A stretch of DNA of 64,000 bases. Origin: Acetobacter fallax (GTDB lineage Bacteria > Pseudomonadota > Alphaproteobacteria > Acetobacterales > Acetobacteraceae). The DNA is taken from contig NZ_WOSX01000006.1 of the NCBI RefSeq assembly GCF_011516735.1, positions 62,001-126,000 on the forward strand, read 5' to 3'. A program made the position numbers and the translations under genes. This document shows positions 29,623 to 38,618 of this stretch, one piece after another. The notes under the pieces are model-generated. The model was not told the DNA's origin, ran no database searches, and saw only the letters and a program-made list of their open reading frames with translations. Position 1 is the first letter of the stretch. Each line of letters begins with the position of its first letter.

Positions 29623-30738
29623 TCAGTATTCAACAACCGTCCGGATACTCTCGCCTTTCGCCATCATGTCGAAGCCCTCATTGATCCGCTCCAGCGGCAG
29701 TTTATGGGTGATGAGATCGTCAATGTTGATCTTGTGCTCCATATACCAGTCAACAATCTTCGGAACGTCCGTGCGACCGCGCGCCCCCCCGAATGCTGAC
29801 CCGATCCAGCGACGCCCGGTGACAAGCTGGAAAGGTCGCGTGCTGATCTCCTGCCCCGCCGACGCCACACCGATAATCGTGGAAACACCCCAGCCGCGAT
29901 GCGCGCACTCAAGCGCCTGTCGCATCAGCGTCGTGTTGCCGATGCACTCGAACGTGTAATCCGCGCCACCGCCCGTAAGTTCGATAATATGCCCGACCAG
30001 ATCCCCGTCCGGCCCCAGCTCTTTCGGATTGACGAAATCGGTCATCCCGAATTTGCGCGCGATCGCCTCACGTTCGGGGTTGATGTCCACACCGATAATC
30101 TGATCAGCCCCGACCATCTTCGCGCCCTGAATCACATTCAGCCCGATGCCGCCAAGGCCGAAGACAACAACGGAAGACCCCGTCTCCACCTTCGCGGTAA
30201 ACAGCACCGCGCCAATCCCGGTCGTGACGCCGCAGCCAATGTAGCAAACCTTGTCGAACGGCGCGTCCTCTCGGATCTTCGCCAGCGCGATCTCCGGCAG
30301 AACGGTGAAATTCGCGAAGGTCGAACAGCCCATATAATGGTGGATTGGCTGACCCTTAAACGAGAAGCGCGACGTGCCGTCCGGCATCAGCCCCTTGCCC
30401 TGCGTGGAGCGGATCGCCGTACAGAGATTGGTCTTGCGCGACAGACACGACTTACACTCGCGACATTCCGGCGTGTAGAGCGGGATCACATGATCGCCAG
30501 GCTTCAGATGCTTCACGCCCTTGCCAACCTCGCGGACAATACCAGCGCCCTCATGGCCCAGAATGGCCGGAAACAGCCCCTCAGGATCGGCCCCTGACAG
30601 CGTGTATTTGTCGGTGTGGCACAGGCCAGTCGCCATGATCTCCACAAGGACTTCACCCTCGTGCGGGCCTTCAAGCTGAACCGTCTCAATCTCAAGAGGT
30701 CTGCCGGCTTCAAACGCGACCGCTGCTCTCACATCCAT
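29623..30738 (-). CDS. frmA: S-(hydroxymethyl)glutathione dehydrogenase / class III alcohol dehydrogenase
   Basis: Zinc- and NAD-dependent oxidation of S-hydroxymethylglutathione, the glutathione adduct of formaldehyde; the family also reduces S-nitrosoglutathione. Motifs are GLCHTDKYTLSG (catalytic zinc Cys), GHEGAGIVREVG, the structural-zinc cysteines in PECRECKSCLSRKTNLC, and the cofactor loop VFGLGGIGLNVIQGAK followed by GVDIN. ATG at 30738 with GGGGAG 8 bases upstream removes 53 spurious upstream codons and gives 371 residues, the standard length. No fghA (S-formylglutathione hydrolase) is adjacent. Confidence 0.95.
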   Translation of the reverse strand: MDVRAAVAFEAGRPLEIETVQLEGPHEGEVLVEIMATGLCHTDKYTLSGADPEGLFPAILGHEGAGIVREVGKGVKHLKPGDHVIPLYTPECRECKSCLSRKTNLCTAIRSTQGKGLMPDGTSRFSFKGQPIHHYMGCSTFANFTVLPEIALAKIREDAPFDKVCYIGCGVTTGIGAVLFTAKVETGSSVVVFGLGGIGLNVIQGAKMVGADQIIGVDINPEREAIARKFGMTDFVNPKELGPDGDLVGHIIELTGGGADYTFECIGNTTLMRQALECAHRGWGVSTIIGVASAGQEISTRPFQLVTGRRWIGSAFGGARGRTDVPKIVDWYMEHKINIDDLITHKLPLERINEGFDMMAKGESIRTVVEY

Positions 30739-31185
30739 GATCTGACTCCCCAGGTGCTCACCTGCCGGGCAGGCGAGAATCAATGTTTTTCGGATATTAG
30801 ACCGGATGTGACATGAACGCACAGTATGCTGCGTGCGTTGTTGCCCCATGGGGAAAGACGCCTCGCCTTTCATAAGACGATTTGCTACGACGAGCATTCA
30901 TGTCTGCGGACAACCGGTCAGAGGCTGTTTCAAAAGCTTCTCTGCTGGCGATCCGACGCGCGTTTTCTGCGCTCCGAAGCTCATGGGCCGGCCGCCCGGT
31001 TCGCTTCTGTGCTCCAAAACACACGCCGGCCGCGCCCCTCACGGGCGCTCTCGCTCAGCGGAAAAGCTTTTGAAACAGCCTCTTACAATAATAAGATGCG
31101 CGGGCAGACTGCCCGCGCAAAATGCCGGGCCCCGACCAGATGACCCCATGCCCGTATCACGTTGCCGGCCGGGAAGGATGACGAG
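30739..31185. other. Intergenic region holding the palindromic element
   Basis: About 450 bases between divergent frmA and the oxygenase gene. The first 180 bases should contain the frmA promoter. The middle is the inverted-repeat element at 30920-31083. The small overlapping frames here arise from that element and are not convincing genes. Confidence 0.5.
30920..31083. repeat. 164-bp palindromic (MITE-like) element
   Basis: Perfect 20-bp terminal inverted repeats, AGAGGCTGTTTCAAAAGCTT at 30920-30939 and its reverse complement at 31064-31083. The interior is also imperfectly palindromic (GCGCGTTTTC...CTCCGAAGC on the left against GCTTCTGTGCTCCAAAACACAC on the right, here abbreviated), so the whole could fold into one long hairpin. 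It encodes no transposase. A solo end is at 25737. Consistent with a non-autonomous mobile element. Confidence 0.75.
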
Positions 31186-31872
31186 ATGATGCAGACCACG
31201 CAGACCCGCTCATGTGACACCGATGCCTGCGCCGCCGCGATCGGGGCCTTCCGCACGACAGTGGCAACGTCCCTTGAGTCGGATATTCCGTTTCGTCACT
31301 GGACCCTGGAAAACGTGATTCCCGCCGAAGCATGTGAGGCTCTCGTTGCCTGGCAGCCCGCCGAAGGATCGGTGGCTGGCGATACTGGCGGCCGGCGTGA
31401 GACACGCAACGGCGCACGGGTCTTCGTGGAGCCGGGAGCGCGGGCACGCGATGCGCGGCTCGACGTGATGGCGCGGATGTTCGACAGCCCGGAAGCCCGC
31501 GCCGCGATCACCTCTCTGTGCGGCACATCCCTGGACCACACGGCTCTGCGTCTGGAACTCAGCCTGGACACCGACGGGTTCTGGCTGGAGCCCCATACCG
31601 ACATCGGTGCAAAGAAACTGACGCTCCTGATTCCGCTCTCCGTTCACCCGGAAGCAGAGCAATGGGGAACGGATCTGATGAACGCGGCGGGCGAGTCGGT
31701 CGTCCGCAGCTCGGGCCGCTTCAACACAGGAACATTGTTCGTGCCTGGTGATGACACATGGCATGGATTTGCCCCGCGCCCGATCGAAGGGCTGCGACGG
31801 GGCCTGATTGTGAATTTCGTCGACTCAAGCTGGCGTGCGACGCACGAACTGGCGTTCGGGCCTGCGATCTGA
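31186..31872 (+). CDS. 2-oxoglutarate/Fe(II)-dependent oxygenase family protein
   Basis: 228 residues with the double-stranded beta-helix iron site: HTD in WLEPHTDIGAKKL (His137, Asp139), a distal His193 in GDDTWHGFAPRP, and Arg204/205 in GLRRGLIVNF to hold 2-oxoglutarate. The substrate is unknown. ATG at 31186 with AAGGA 7 bases before; an upstream TTG at 31162 is less likely. It lies 73 bases upstream of the ETF-quinone oxidoreductase gene in the same direction, so possibly co-transcribed. Confidence 0.78.
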   Translation: MMQTTQTRSCDTDACAAAIGAFRTTVATSLESDIPFRHWTLENVIPAEACEALVAWQPAEGSVAGDTGGRRETRNGARVFVEPGARARDARLDVMARMFDSPEARAAITSLCGTSLDHTALRLELSLDTDGFWLEPHTDIGAKKLTLLIPLSVHPEAEQWGTDLMNAAGESVVRSSGRFNTGTLFVPGDDTWHGFAPRPIEGLRRGLIVNFVDSSWRATHELAFGPAI

Positions 31873-31945
31873 TCGTGCCGGATCACCCGCCTCCCGGCGG
31901 TTTCCTTCTTCCCTCACACAAGACTGTTTACGGAGAGCAAGTGTT

Positions 31946-33577
31946 ATGAGCGAACGCGAGGCGATGGATTTTGATGTCGTCATCGTGGGAGGTGGCCCGG
32001 CTGGTCTGGCCGCAGCGATCAGACTGCGGCAGCTGGCTCCCGAGGCAACCGTCTGTCTGATCGAAAAAGGCAGCGAAATCGGTGCCCATATCGTATCAGG
32101 CGCCGTGATCGAGCCGCGCGCGCTCGACGAACTGCTGCCTGACTGGCGTAATCAGGACTCCCCGATCAGAACACCGGTCTCGGAAGAGGAAATGTACTTC
32201 CTCACCGAAACAAAGGGGCATCGCATCCCCGCCCTCGACCGCGTGATGCCCCACCTCGCCAATCACGGCAATTACGTCGTCAGCCTCGGTGAGGTCTGCC
32301 GCTGGCTGGCCGCAAAGGCCGAGGACATGGGCGTTGAAATCTACCCCGGTTTCGCCGGCGCCGAAGTCCTGATCGAAAACAACCGCGTCGTCGGAGTCGC
32401 TACCGGCGACATGGGCATCACCCGCGAAGGCGAACACGGACCGAATTACGCCCCCGGCATGGAATTGCGAGGGAAATACACCCTGTTCGCCGAAGGCTGC
32501 CGCGGTTCCCTCACCAAACGCGTCATGGCGCATTATGACCTCCGTAAAGGTGTCGATCCGCAGACCTACGGCCTCGGCGTCAAGGAAGTCTGGGAAATCC
32601 CACCAGAAAATCACCGCCCCGGCCTCGTGGTCCACAGCTTCGGCTGGCCGCTGGACGACCGCACCTATGGCGGCGCCTGGCTCTACCATTTCGGCGAAAA
32701 CCTCGTTTCCTACGGCTTCGTCACCGGCCTCGATTACGAAAACACCTGGCTGTCCCCGTTCGACGAAATGCAGCGCACCAAGCTGCACCCGGTCTTCCGC
32801 CCGCATTTCGAAGGCGGCCGCCGCCTGATCTATGGCGCCAGAGCTCTCTCGGAAGGCGGCCTTCAGTCAATTCCGCGCCTGACCTTCCCCGGCGGCGCCC
32901 TGATCGGCGATTCCGCCGGATTCCTGAACACGCCGAAGATCAAGGGCACCCATACGGCCATGAAGTCCGGCATGCTCGCCGCCGAGGCCGTGGTGGAAGC
33001 ACTGGCTACCAGTCGTGTCGAACCCGGCTCCTTCACGCAGCGGGTCCGCAATTCCTGGCTGTACGAAGAACTGAAATCCGCCCGCAACGTCCGCCCCGCC
33101 TTCGCAAAATGGGGCATGAAAGCCGGCGCGCTATACGCCGGCATCGACGCCATGATCCTCCGGGGCCGCGCGCCCTGGACACTGCATTATCGCCATACGG
33201 ACAACGAGACGCTCCGTCCCGCCTCCCTGTCAGAGCCGATCAGCTATCCGAAGCCCGATGGCAAGGTGACGTTCGACAGGTTGTCCTCGGTCTTTCTCTC
33301 GAACACCAATCACGAGGAAGATCAGCCGGTGCATCTGCATGTGGAGAACATGCCGCTGTGGAAAACGGTGAACTGGGACGTCTTCCGCTCGCCGGAAAGC
33401 CGTTACTGCCCGGCAGGTGTCTACGAGGTGGCCGATGAGGCGACCGATCCGCGCCTGGTCATCAACGCGCAGAACTGCGTGCACTGCAAAACATGCGACA
33501 TCAAGGATCCGGCGCAGAACATCGACTGGGTGACGCCGGAAGGAGGCGGCGGCCCGAATTACCCGGCCGGGATGTAA
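31946..33577 (+). CDS. Electron transfer flavoprotein-ubiquinone oxidoreductase
   Basis: Membrane-associated flavoprotein passing electrons from ETF to ubiquinone. The N-terminal FAD loop is VVIVGGGPAGLAAAIRLRQL, with GALIGDSAGFLNTPKIKGTH as the second FAD signature. A C-terminal 4Fe-4S site has NAQNCVHCKTCDIKDP, preceded by RYCPAGVYE. 543 residues from ATG 31946, matching the family. etfB and etfA follow directly, so this is the complete ETF to quinone branch. Confidence 0.95.
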   Translation: MSEREAMDFDVVIVGGGPAGLAAAIRLRQLAPEATVCLIEKGSEIGAHIVSGAVIEPRALDELLPDWRNQDSPIRTPVSEEEMYFLTETKGHRIPALDRVMPHLANHGNYVVSLGEVCRWLAAKAEDMGVEIYPGFAGAEVLIENNRVVGVATGDMGITREGEHGPNYAPGMELRGKYTLFAEGCRGSLTKRVMAHYDLRKGVDPQTYGLGVKEVWEIPPENHRPGLVVHSFGWPLDDRTYGGAWLYHFGENLVSYGFVTGLDYENTWLSPFDEMQRTKLHPVFRPHFEGGRRLIYGARALSEGGLQSIPRLTFPGGALIGDSAGFLNTPKIKGTHTAMKSGMLAAEAVVEALATSRVEPGSFTQRVRNSWLYEELKSARNVRPAFAKWGMKAGALYAGIDAMILRGRAPWTLHYRHTDNETLRPASLSEPISYPKPDGKVTFDRLSSVFLSNTNHEEDQPVHLHVENMPLWKTVNWDVFRSPESRYCPAGVYEVADEATDPRLVINAQNCVHCKTCDIKDPAQNIDWVTPEGGGGPNYPAGM

Positions 33578-33687
33578 TTTCCGGGCGTGGTACGCTAAGG
33601 CAACCATCAATTCCGGTGGAACGGTAACCGGGCGTGGAACTGCCCTCCCGCCCGTTCCCACCACCAACGGGTACAGGCAGGAAGACC

Positions 33688-34437
33688 ATGAAAATTCTCG
33701 TCCCGGTGAAACGTGTCGTCGATTACAACATCAAGGTTCGGGTCAGATCCGACGGAACCGGTGTTGAGACGGCAGGCCTCAAAATGTCGATGAATCCCTT
33801 CGACGAAATCGCCGTCGAAGAAGCCGTGCGGCTGCGTGAAAAAGGCGCCGCGACAGAGGTCATCGCCATCTCCATCGGTGTGCAGCAGGCGCAGGACACC
33901 CTGCGCACAGCCCTCGCCATGGGAGCCGACCGCGCCATCCTCGTCCTCACGGATGAGAGCCCGGAGCCCCTCACCGTTGCAAAGATCCTGAAAGTCCTCG
34001 TCGAGCGTGAAAAGCCGGAACTCGTGTTCCTGGGCAAGCAGGCGATTGATGACGATATGAACGCAACAGGTCAGATGCTGGCCGGTCTGCTCGGATGGCC
34101 GCAGGGCACATTCGCCAGCAAGGTCGAGGTGGCTGATGGCCGCGTCGACGTCGCGCGCGAAATCGACGGCGGCACCGAGACGGTCTCGCTGGCACTCCCC
34201 GCGATCGTCACGGCGGATCTGCGCCTGAACGAACCACGCTACGCGTCGCTGCCCAACATCATGAAGGCGAAGAAAAAGCCAATGGAGACGCTGCAGGCCG
34301 CCGATCTCGGTGTGGACACGACGCGACGTCTGACAACGGTGTCCGTCTCCGAGCCGCCGACCCGCAAAGCAGGTGTGACCGTCAGTTCCGTCGCCGAACT
34401 GGTCGAAAAGCTGCGTAACGAAGCCAGGGTGATCTGA
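33688..34437 (+). CDS. etfB: Electron transfer flavoprotein subunit beta
   Basis: AMP-binding small subunit of ETF, which collects electrons from acyl-CoA and related dehydrogenases. It begins [19 protein letters not shown]. The central stretch [20 protein letters not shown] (here [17 protein letters not shown]) and the recognition-loop region [16 protein letters not shown] are typical. 249 residues, ATG 33688 with AGGAAG upstream. Two bases separate it from etfA. Confidence 0.96.
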   Translation: MKILVPVKRVVDYNIKVRVRSDGTGVETAGLKMSMNPFDEIAVEEAVRLREKGAATEVIAISIGVQQAQDTLRTALAMGADRAILVLTDESPEPLTVAKILKVLVEREKPELVFLGKQAIDDDMNATGQMLAGLLGWPQGTFASKVEVADGRVDVAREIDGGTETVSLALPAIVTADLRLNEPRYASLPNIMKAKKKPMETLQAADLGVDTTRRLTTVSVSEPPTRKAGVTVSSVAELVEKLRNEARVI

Positions 34438-34439
34438 TC

Positions 34440-35375
34440 ATGACCGTTCTTGTTTTTGTCGAAACCGAAGCCGGTCAGGTCCGTCAGGCCTCCCGTTCCG
34501 CGATCGCCGCCGCAACGAAGCTGGGCGACGTACATGCACTCGTCGCCGGCGATGCCGCAGCCAGTGACGCCGCCGCCACGGCAGCGGCTAAAGTGCCCGG
34601 TGTCGCCAGGGTGCTGAAGGCCGGCGCCGATGTTCTGGCTCACGAACTGGCCGAGCCTCTGGCGGACCTGATCGTGGCGCTGGCTGGCGACTACACGCAT
34701 CTTCTGGCGGCCTCTTCAGCCGCGGGTAAGAACGTGATGCCCCGTGTCGCGGCCCTGCTTGACGTGCAGCCGATCCCTGACGTCATGGCCATCGTGGACG
34801 CCGACACGTTTGTCCGCCCGATCTATGCCGGCAACGCCCTTGCGACGGTTAAATCCTCGGATGCAAAGAAAGTCCTGACAATCCGCGCCGCGAGCTTCGA
34901 TCCGGCCCCGGCCGAAGGCGGTTCGGCCCCCGTCGAAGCTGTCACCGTCACGGTGACGGACGAGACCTCCCGCTTCGTTTCGGCGCATACGCCGGTCAGT
35001 GATCGTCCGGAACTCGAGTCAGCCCGCGTGATCGTTTCGGGTGGTCGCGGCCTGCAAAGCGCTGAAAACTTCCACAAATACCTTGAGCCGCTGGCGGACA
35101 AACTCGGAGCAGCAATCGGCGCCTCGCGCGTGGCGGTGGACTCGGGTTACGCACCCAATGACAGTCAGGTCGGACAGACCGGCAAGATCGTGGCGCCGGA
35201 GCTTTATATCGCAGTCGGTATCTCCGGCGCGATTCAGCATCTGGCCGGCATGAAGGACAGCAAGGTCATTGTCGCGATCAACAAAGACGCGGAAGCCCCG
35301 ATTCTTCAGGTAGCGGATTACAGCCTGGTCGGCGATCTCTTCGAGATCGTCCCCGCCCTGACCGCCGCGCTCTGA
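34440..35375 (+). CDS. etfA: Electron transfer flavoprotein subunit alpha
   Basis: FAD-binding large subunit of ETF. The C-terminal signature is [20 protein letters not shown] followed by [19 protein letters not shown], and [11 protein letters not shown] opens the FAD domain. 311 residues, standard size. It is followed within 50 bases by a strong terminator. Confidence 0.97.
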   Translation: MTVLVFVETEAGQVRQASRSAIAAATKLGDVHALVAGDAAASDAAATAAAKVPGVARVLKAGADVLAHELAEPLADLIVALAGDYTHLLAASSAAGKNVMPRVAALLDVQPIPDVMAIVDADTFVRPIYAGNALATVKSSDAKKVLTIRAASFDPAPAEGGSAPVEAVTVTVTDETSRFVSAHTPVSDRPELESARVIVSGGRGLQSAENFHKYLEPLADKLGAAIGASRVAVDSGYAPNDSQVGQTGKIVAPELYIAVGISGAIQHLAGMKDSKVIVAINKDAEAPILQVADYSLVGDLFEIVPALTAAL

Positions 35376-35422
35376 AAATCACTGCTGATTTTAAAGATAT
35401 ACTATCAGACTATGAGAATGCG

Positions 35423-35458
35423 CTGCTTCCGGTAATCAGGCCGGAAGCAGTGTTTTTT
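35423..35458 (+). terminator. Rho-independent terminator after etfA
   Basis: Perfect 10-bp stem CTGCTTCCGG (35423-35432) with CCGGAAGCAG (35441-35450), 8-base loop, then TGTTTTTT. Clear intrinsic terminator for the ETF operon. Confidence 0.92.
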
Positions 35459-35676
35459 ATGGGCACGTCCGGAAAGGATTACTCACCGGACTTACGCTTT
35501 TCAGAATAGTCATCCACAATGAAATGTTGTGTGCCCGTCGTTCCGTTCAGGGATCACGGTTCTGGTCGCAAATGACCGTGACGACCGGACAGAAGCAAAA
35601 ATCTGTTCGGGCTGTTAACGGCTGAGTGATAAATACAGGGCAGGCTGAATCGTCCCGAGACCAGGATGATTCCTCA

Positions 35677-38037
35677 ATGTACGACGCCCTGCCCGATCTG
35701 TATGATTATAATCCGGGTATGATTGCCGGTGCCGCGGCACTCTGCGCGACATCGATGCTGATCGTTGTCCGGATGGTCTGCCGGGCGGCCATGGTCCGTG
35801 GGGCGTCGAGGATAAAGCGGCTTCTTCTCGCCGCCGCCGTTGCCGGAAACGGCATATGGGCAACTCATTTTCTGGCAATGCTCGGCCGGAACTCGGCCAT
35901 GGATGCAGTCTATGCGCCAGGCCTGACCGTGCTGTCGGCGGGCGTGGCGTTTCTCATCTTTTTCGGAGCCTGGTGGAACGAGAGAGAGACGCCTGGCCGG
36001 TCGTTTTCACCTTCAACAGCGTTTCTGATGATGATGGCTGTCGGCGGAATGCACTATATCGGCATCAGTGCGATGGATGATGGTGCGCTGCCTGATATTT
36101 CGGCCGCCCGCGTCGTCACATCGCTGATTTTCGGATTTGTCCTGTTTTATGCCGGCTGCCTGTTTCTCCGACGTCAGCACGGCCCCTGGCGGGCGCTGGC
36201 CACAGCCCCCTGGGTCATCGGGGTTTGCTGCCTGCATTTTATCGGCGTGCCGCCCGGTTCGCACATGCATGATATGGCAGCGGAAGAAATGCAGGCCGGT
36301 TCAGTCTCGCTGGCCGGTATGGTCGCCGCCGGAACAGCAACGTTTCTGATCCTCGCGCTCATCTGGCTTGGCTTTGAATACCGCGTCGGCCTGAACCGGC
36401 GTGATGACAACATGCGCGCCCGCAATTTTGCGGATGCCGCAATCGAGGGGCTTGTTGTAACGGACGGGGCACAGATTATCGACGCCAATGATGCTTTTCG
36501 GAAACTGGTCTCATGGTCCCGTTATGAAACGGGTTCGCTTGGTGTCTGTCTGCCGGAACTGGTATCCGGCGATATTCTGAGAGCTCTGATCGCGGAAGAA
36601 AAGCCTCGGGAGGTGTGGCTGATAACAGGTGATGATCAGCCCGTTCCGGTTGAAATCTATGCGCGTAAAGCGACATGGAAAGGTCGCACCCGGACAGTCC
36701 TCGCCGTCGTCGATTTGAGGGCGCGCAAGGAGGCGGAGGCGGCTCTGCGGGCAATCTCCTTTCAGGACAGTCTGACAGGGATCGGTAATCGTCCGTATTT
36801 TGTTTCAAAGCTGACAGATTTTCTGCGTCAGAAAGGCCGGAGTCCACGGATCGCTGCTTTTCTGATTGATGTTGACCGCTTCAAAAATATTAACGAGACG
36901 AGTGGCCACGCGGCGGGAGACGCCGTCCTCGCTCACATCGCACAGGGGATTTCAGGGGCGGTTCCGGAAGGCGCGGTCACCGCGCGGATCGCAGGTGACG
37001 AGTTCGCTGTGGCATTTCCAGCCGATGGGTGCGATCCGTCAGCTTTCGCTGCGCAGCTGGCTCAGCAGCTTAAAATGCCGCTGGATGACAGGAACAATTC
37101 TGTCCCTGTTTCGGTCAGTGTCGGATTTGCTGTGTCTGATCGCGATACGCCGGACGGCGAGGCCCTGCTTCACCGTCTGGGTGTCGCTCTGCTTGCTGCC
37201 AAGCAGGCGGGGCGAGGTAGCGTGCGGGAATATGATTATAATTTCGACACCTCGATTCAGGACCGTTTTCGGATGGAGCAGGAAATCCGCCTTGCTCTTG
37301 ATCGAAACGAGTTCTTTCTCGAATACCAGCCGATTATGTGCACACGGACTCATCGCCTTACCGGATATGAGGCGCTGGTTCGCTGGCAGCATCCGGAGCG
37401 AGGGCGGATTCCACCGGATCAGTTCATCGGTGTCGCGGAAGAATGTGGCCTGATTGCGGAACTGGGCGAATGGGTGGTCCGGCGCGCCTGTGCCGACGCC
37501 GCATGCTGGAGCAACGGACTGAGTGTATCGGTCAATGTTTCTCCACTGCAATTTGCGACGTCTGATCTGCCTGCGGTCATAACCGCAGCCGTTCGGGATG
37601 CAGGTCTTGATCCTGCCAGACTTGATATTGAGATTACCGAAAACACATTGCTTCAGCAGGGGCGGCAGAATATGGAGATTCTTCGTAGTCTGCGGAATCT
37701 GGGGGCTGGCGTCGTTATGGATGATTTCGGCACCGGTTATTCAAGCCTGAGCTATCTTCGTGACTTCCAGTTTGATAAAGTGAAGATAGACCGGTCGTTC
37801 ATCCGGGATATGCTTCAGCAGCCTCATTCAGCCGCAATTGTCGATGCGATTCTGTCACTCGGCAAAGGGCTGGGAATCGATATCGTTGCTGAAGGAATCG
37901 AAACATCAGAGCAACTGGCCTATCTTGAAAAACGCTGCTGCACTCTGGTGCAGGGATACTTTATCGGAAGACCTGGCCGGGAGATCGCAGAAGCCCCTTC
38001 TGAGAGCGTGCTGGAATCTCTGAGAGAAGCTGTTTAA
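35677..38037 (+). CDS. MHYT-PAS-GGDEF-EAL cyclic di-GMP signalling protein
   Basis: 786 residues from ATG 35677 (AGGAT 9 bases before; a GTG at 35626 would add 17). Residues 1-245 form a seven-helix MHYT sensor with its three repeats (ATHFLAML, MHYIGISAM, LHFIGVPPG) holding the metal-binding Met/His. A PAS-like segment is at about 250-355. The GGDEF domain has RIAGDEF (first Gly replaced by Ala, often still active). The EAL domain has YEALVRWQHPERG, DDFGTGYSSLSYL and VAEGIETSEQLAYL. It may therefore make or break cyclic di-GMP in response to a gas or redox signal, the proposed role of MHYT. Confidence 0.92.
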   Translation: MYDALPDLYDYNPGMIAGAAALCATSMLIVVRMVCRAAMVRGASRIKRLLLAAAVAGNGIWATHFLAMLGRNSAMDAVYAPGLTVLSAGVAFLIFFGAWWNERETPGRSFSPSTAFLMMMAVGGMHYIGISAMDDGALPDISAARVVTSLIFGFVLFYAGCLFLRRQHGPWRALATAPWVIGVCCLHFIGVPPGSHMHDMAAEEMQAGSVSLAGMVAAGTATFLILALIWLGFEYRVGLNRRDDNMRARNFADAAIEGLVVTDGAQIIDANDAFRKLVSWSRYETGSLGVCLPELVSGDILRALIAEEKPREVWLITGDDQPVPVEIYARKATWKGRTRTVLAVVDLRARKEAEAALRAISFQDSLTGIGNRPYFVSKLTDFLRQKGRSPRIAAFLIDVDRFKNINETSGHAAGDAVLAHIAQGISGAVPEGAVTARIAGDEFAVAFPADGCDPSAFAAQLAQQLKMPLDDRNNSVPVSVSVGFAVSDRDTPDGEALLHRLGVALLAAKQAGRGSVREYDYNFDTSIQDRFRMEQEIRLALDRNEFFLEYQPIMCTRTHRLTGYEALVRWQHPERGRIPPDQFIGVAEECGLIAELGEWVVRRACADAACWSNGLSVSVNVSPLQFATSDLPAVITAAVRDAGLDPARLDIEITENTLLQQGRQNMEILRSLRNLGAGVVMDDFGTGYSSLSYLRDFQFDKVKIDRSFIRDMLQQPHSAAIVDAILSLGKGLGIDIVAEGIETSEQLAYLEKRCCTLVQGYFIGRPGREIAEAPSESVLESLREAV

Positions 38038-38618
38038 AAACCAGAACGGAGATTTCTGATGAGTATCACTGTATATAATAGTAATGATTTTTACTGATTT
38101 TCTCATAATTTTTGTTAATAGCATTCCCTGAATCTGTCTGTTAATATCAACCCACATCAATATGCCGATTCCAGACAGCTTTCTGGTCGAAAACACTATC
38201 ATAGATCATAAATTTATTGATAACAGACTGTTTCACAGTTCCCTGATACGAAGCGTATTTCCTGTGACCCGATGTTCGTGGTCTGTATGAATCACTCCGC
38301 TCAGGCACTCAAAACACAGGCCGGTCATACCCCTCCGCAGGGATTCTTACAGGCAGAAAAATGCATGAAACAGTCGCCGAATATGATGACCTGTAAAAAT
38401 CAGTGATATTGACAGGTACTCTGAGATTTTTTGAAGTGTCTCACGTAGCGGATAGTCTTTCTCCACGATCTTCAGTCGAAAAGATTCTTTCTTTTTCACC
38501 AGATTCCGTATGGCTGTTTCTGGAGAATGCTCTTTTATCACCTCCTTAACATGTGACTGCTTAACTGTGTTCCTGCGCGTGTTAAGCGCGCCTGGCTGGC
38601 ACGTGAAAGACAAGGTGA
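38038..38618. other. AT-rich intergenic region between two c-di-GMP genes
   Basis: About 580 bases, distinctly AT-rich around 38050-38230. A minus-strand frame of 88 codons (38347-38613) has no recognisable product and is not called. Probably regulatory DNA for the second c-di-GMP gene. No clear promoter boxes or RNA gene identified. Confidence 0.4.

Noticed and set aside
30797..31189. Overlapping small frames on both strands in the palindromic element
   Set aside because: Symmetry of the inverted repeat produces open frames on both strands; no ribosome binding sites.
38347..38613. 88-codon minus frame between the c-di-GMP genes
   Set aside because: No known motif and no convincing ribosome binding site; left as intergenic.
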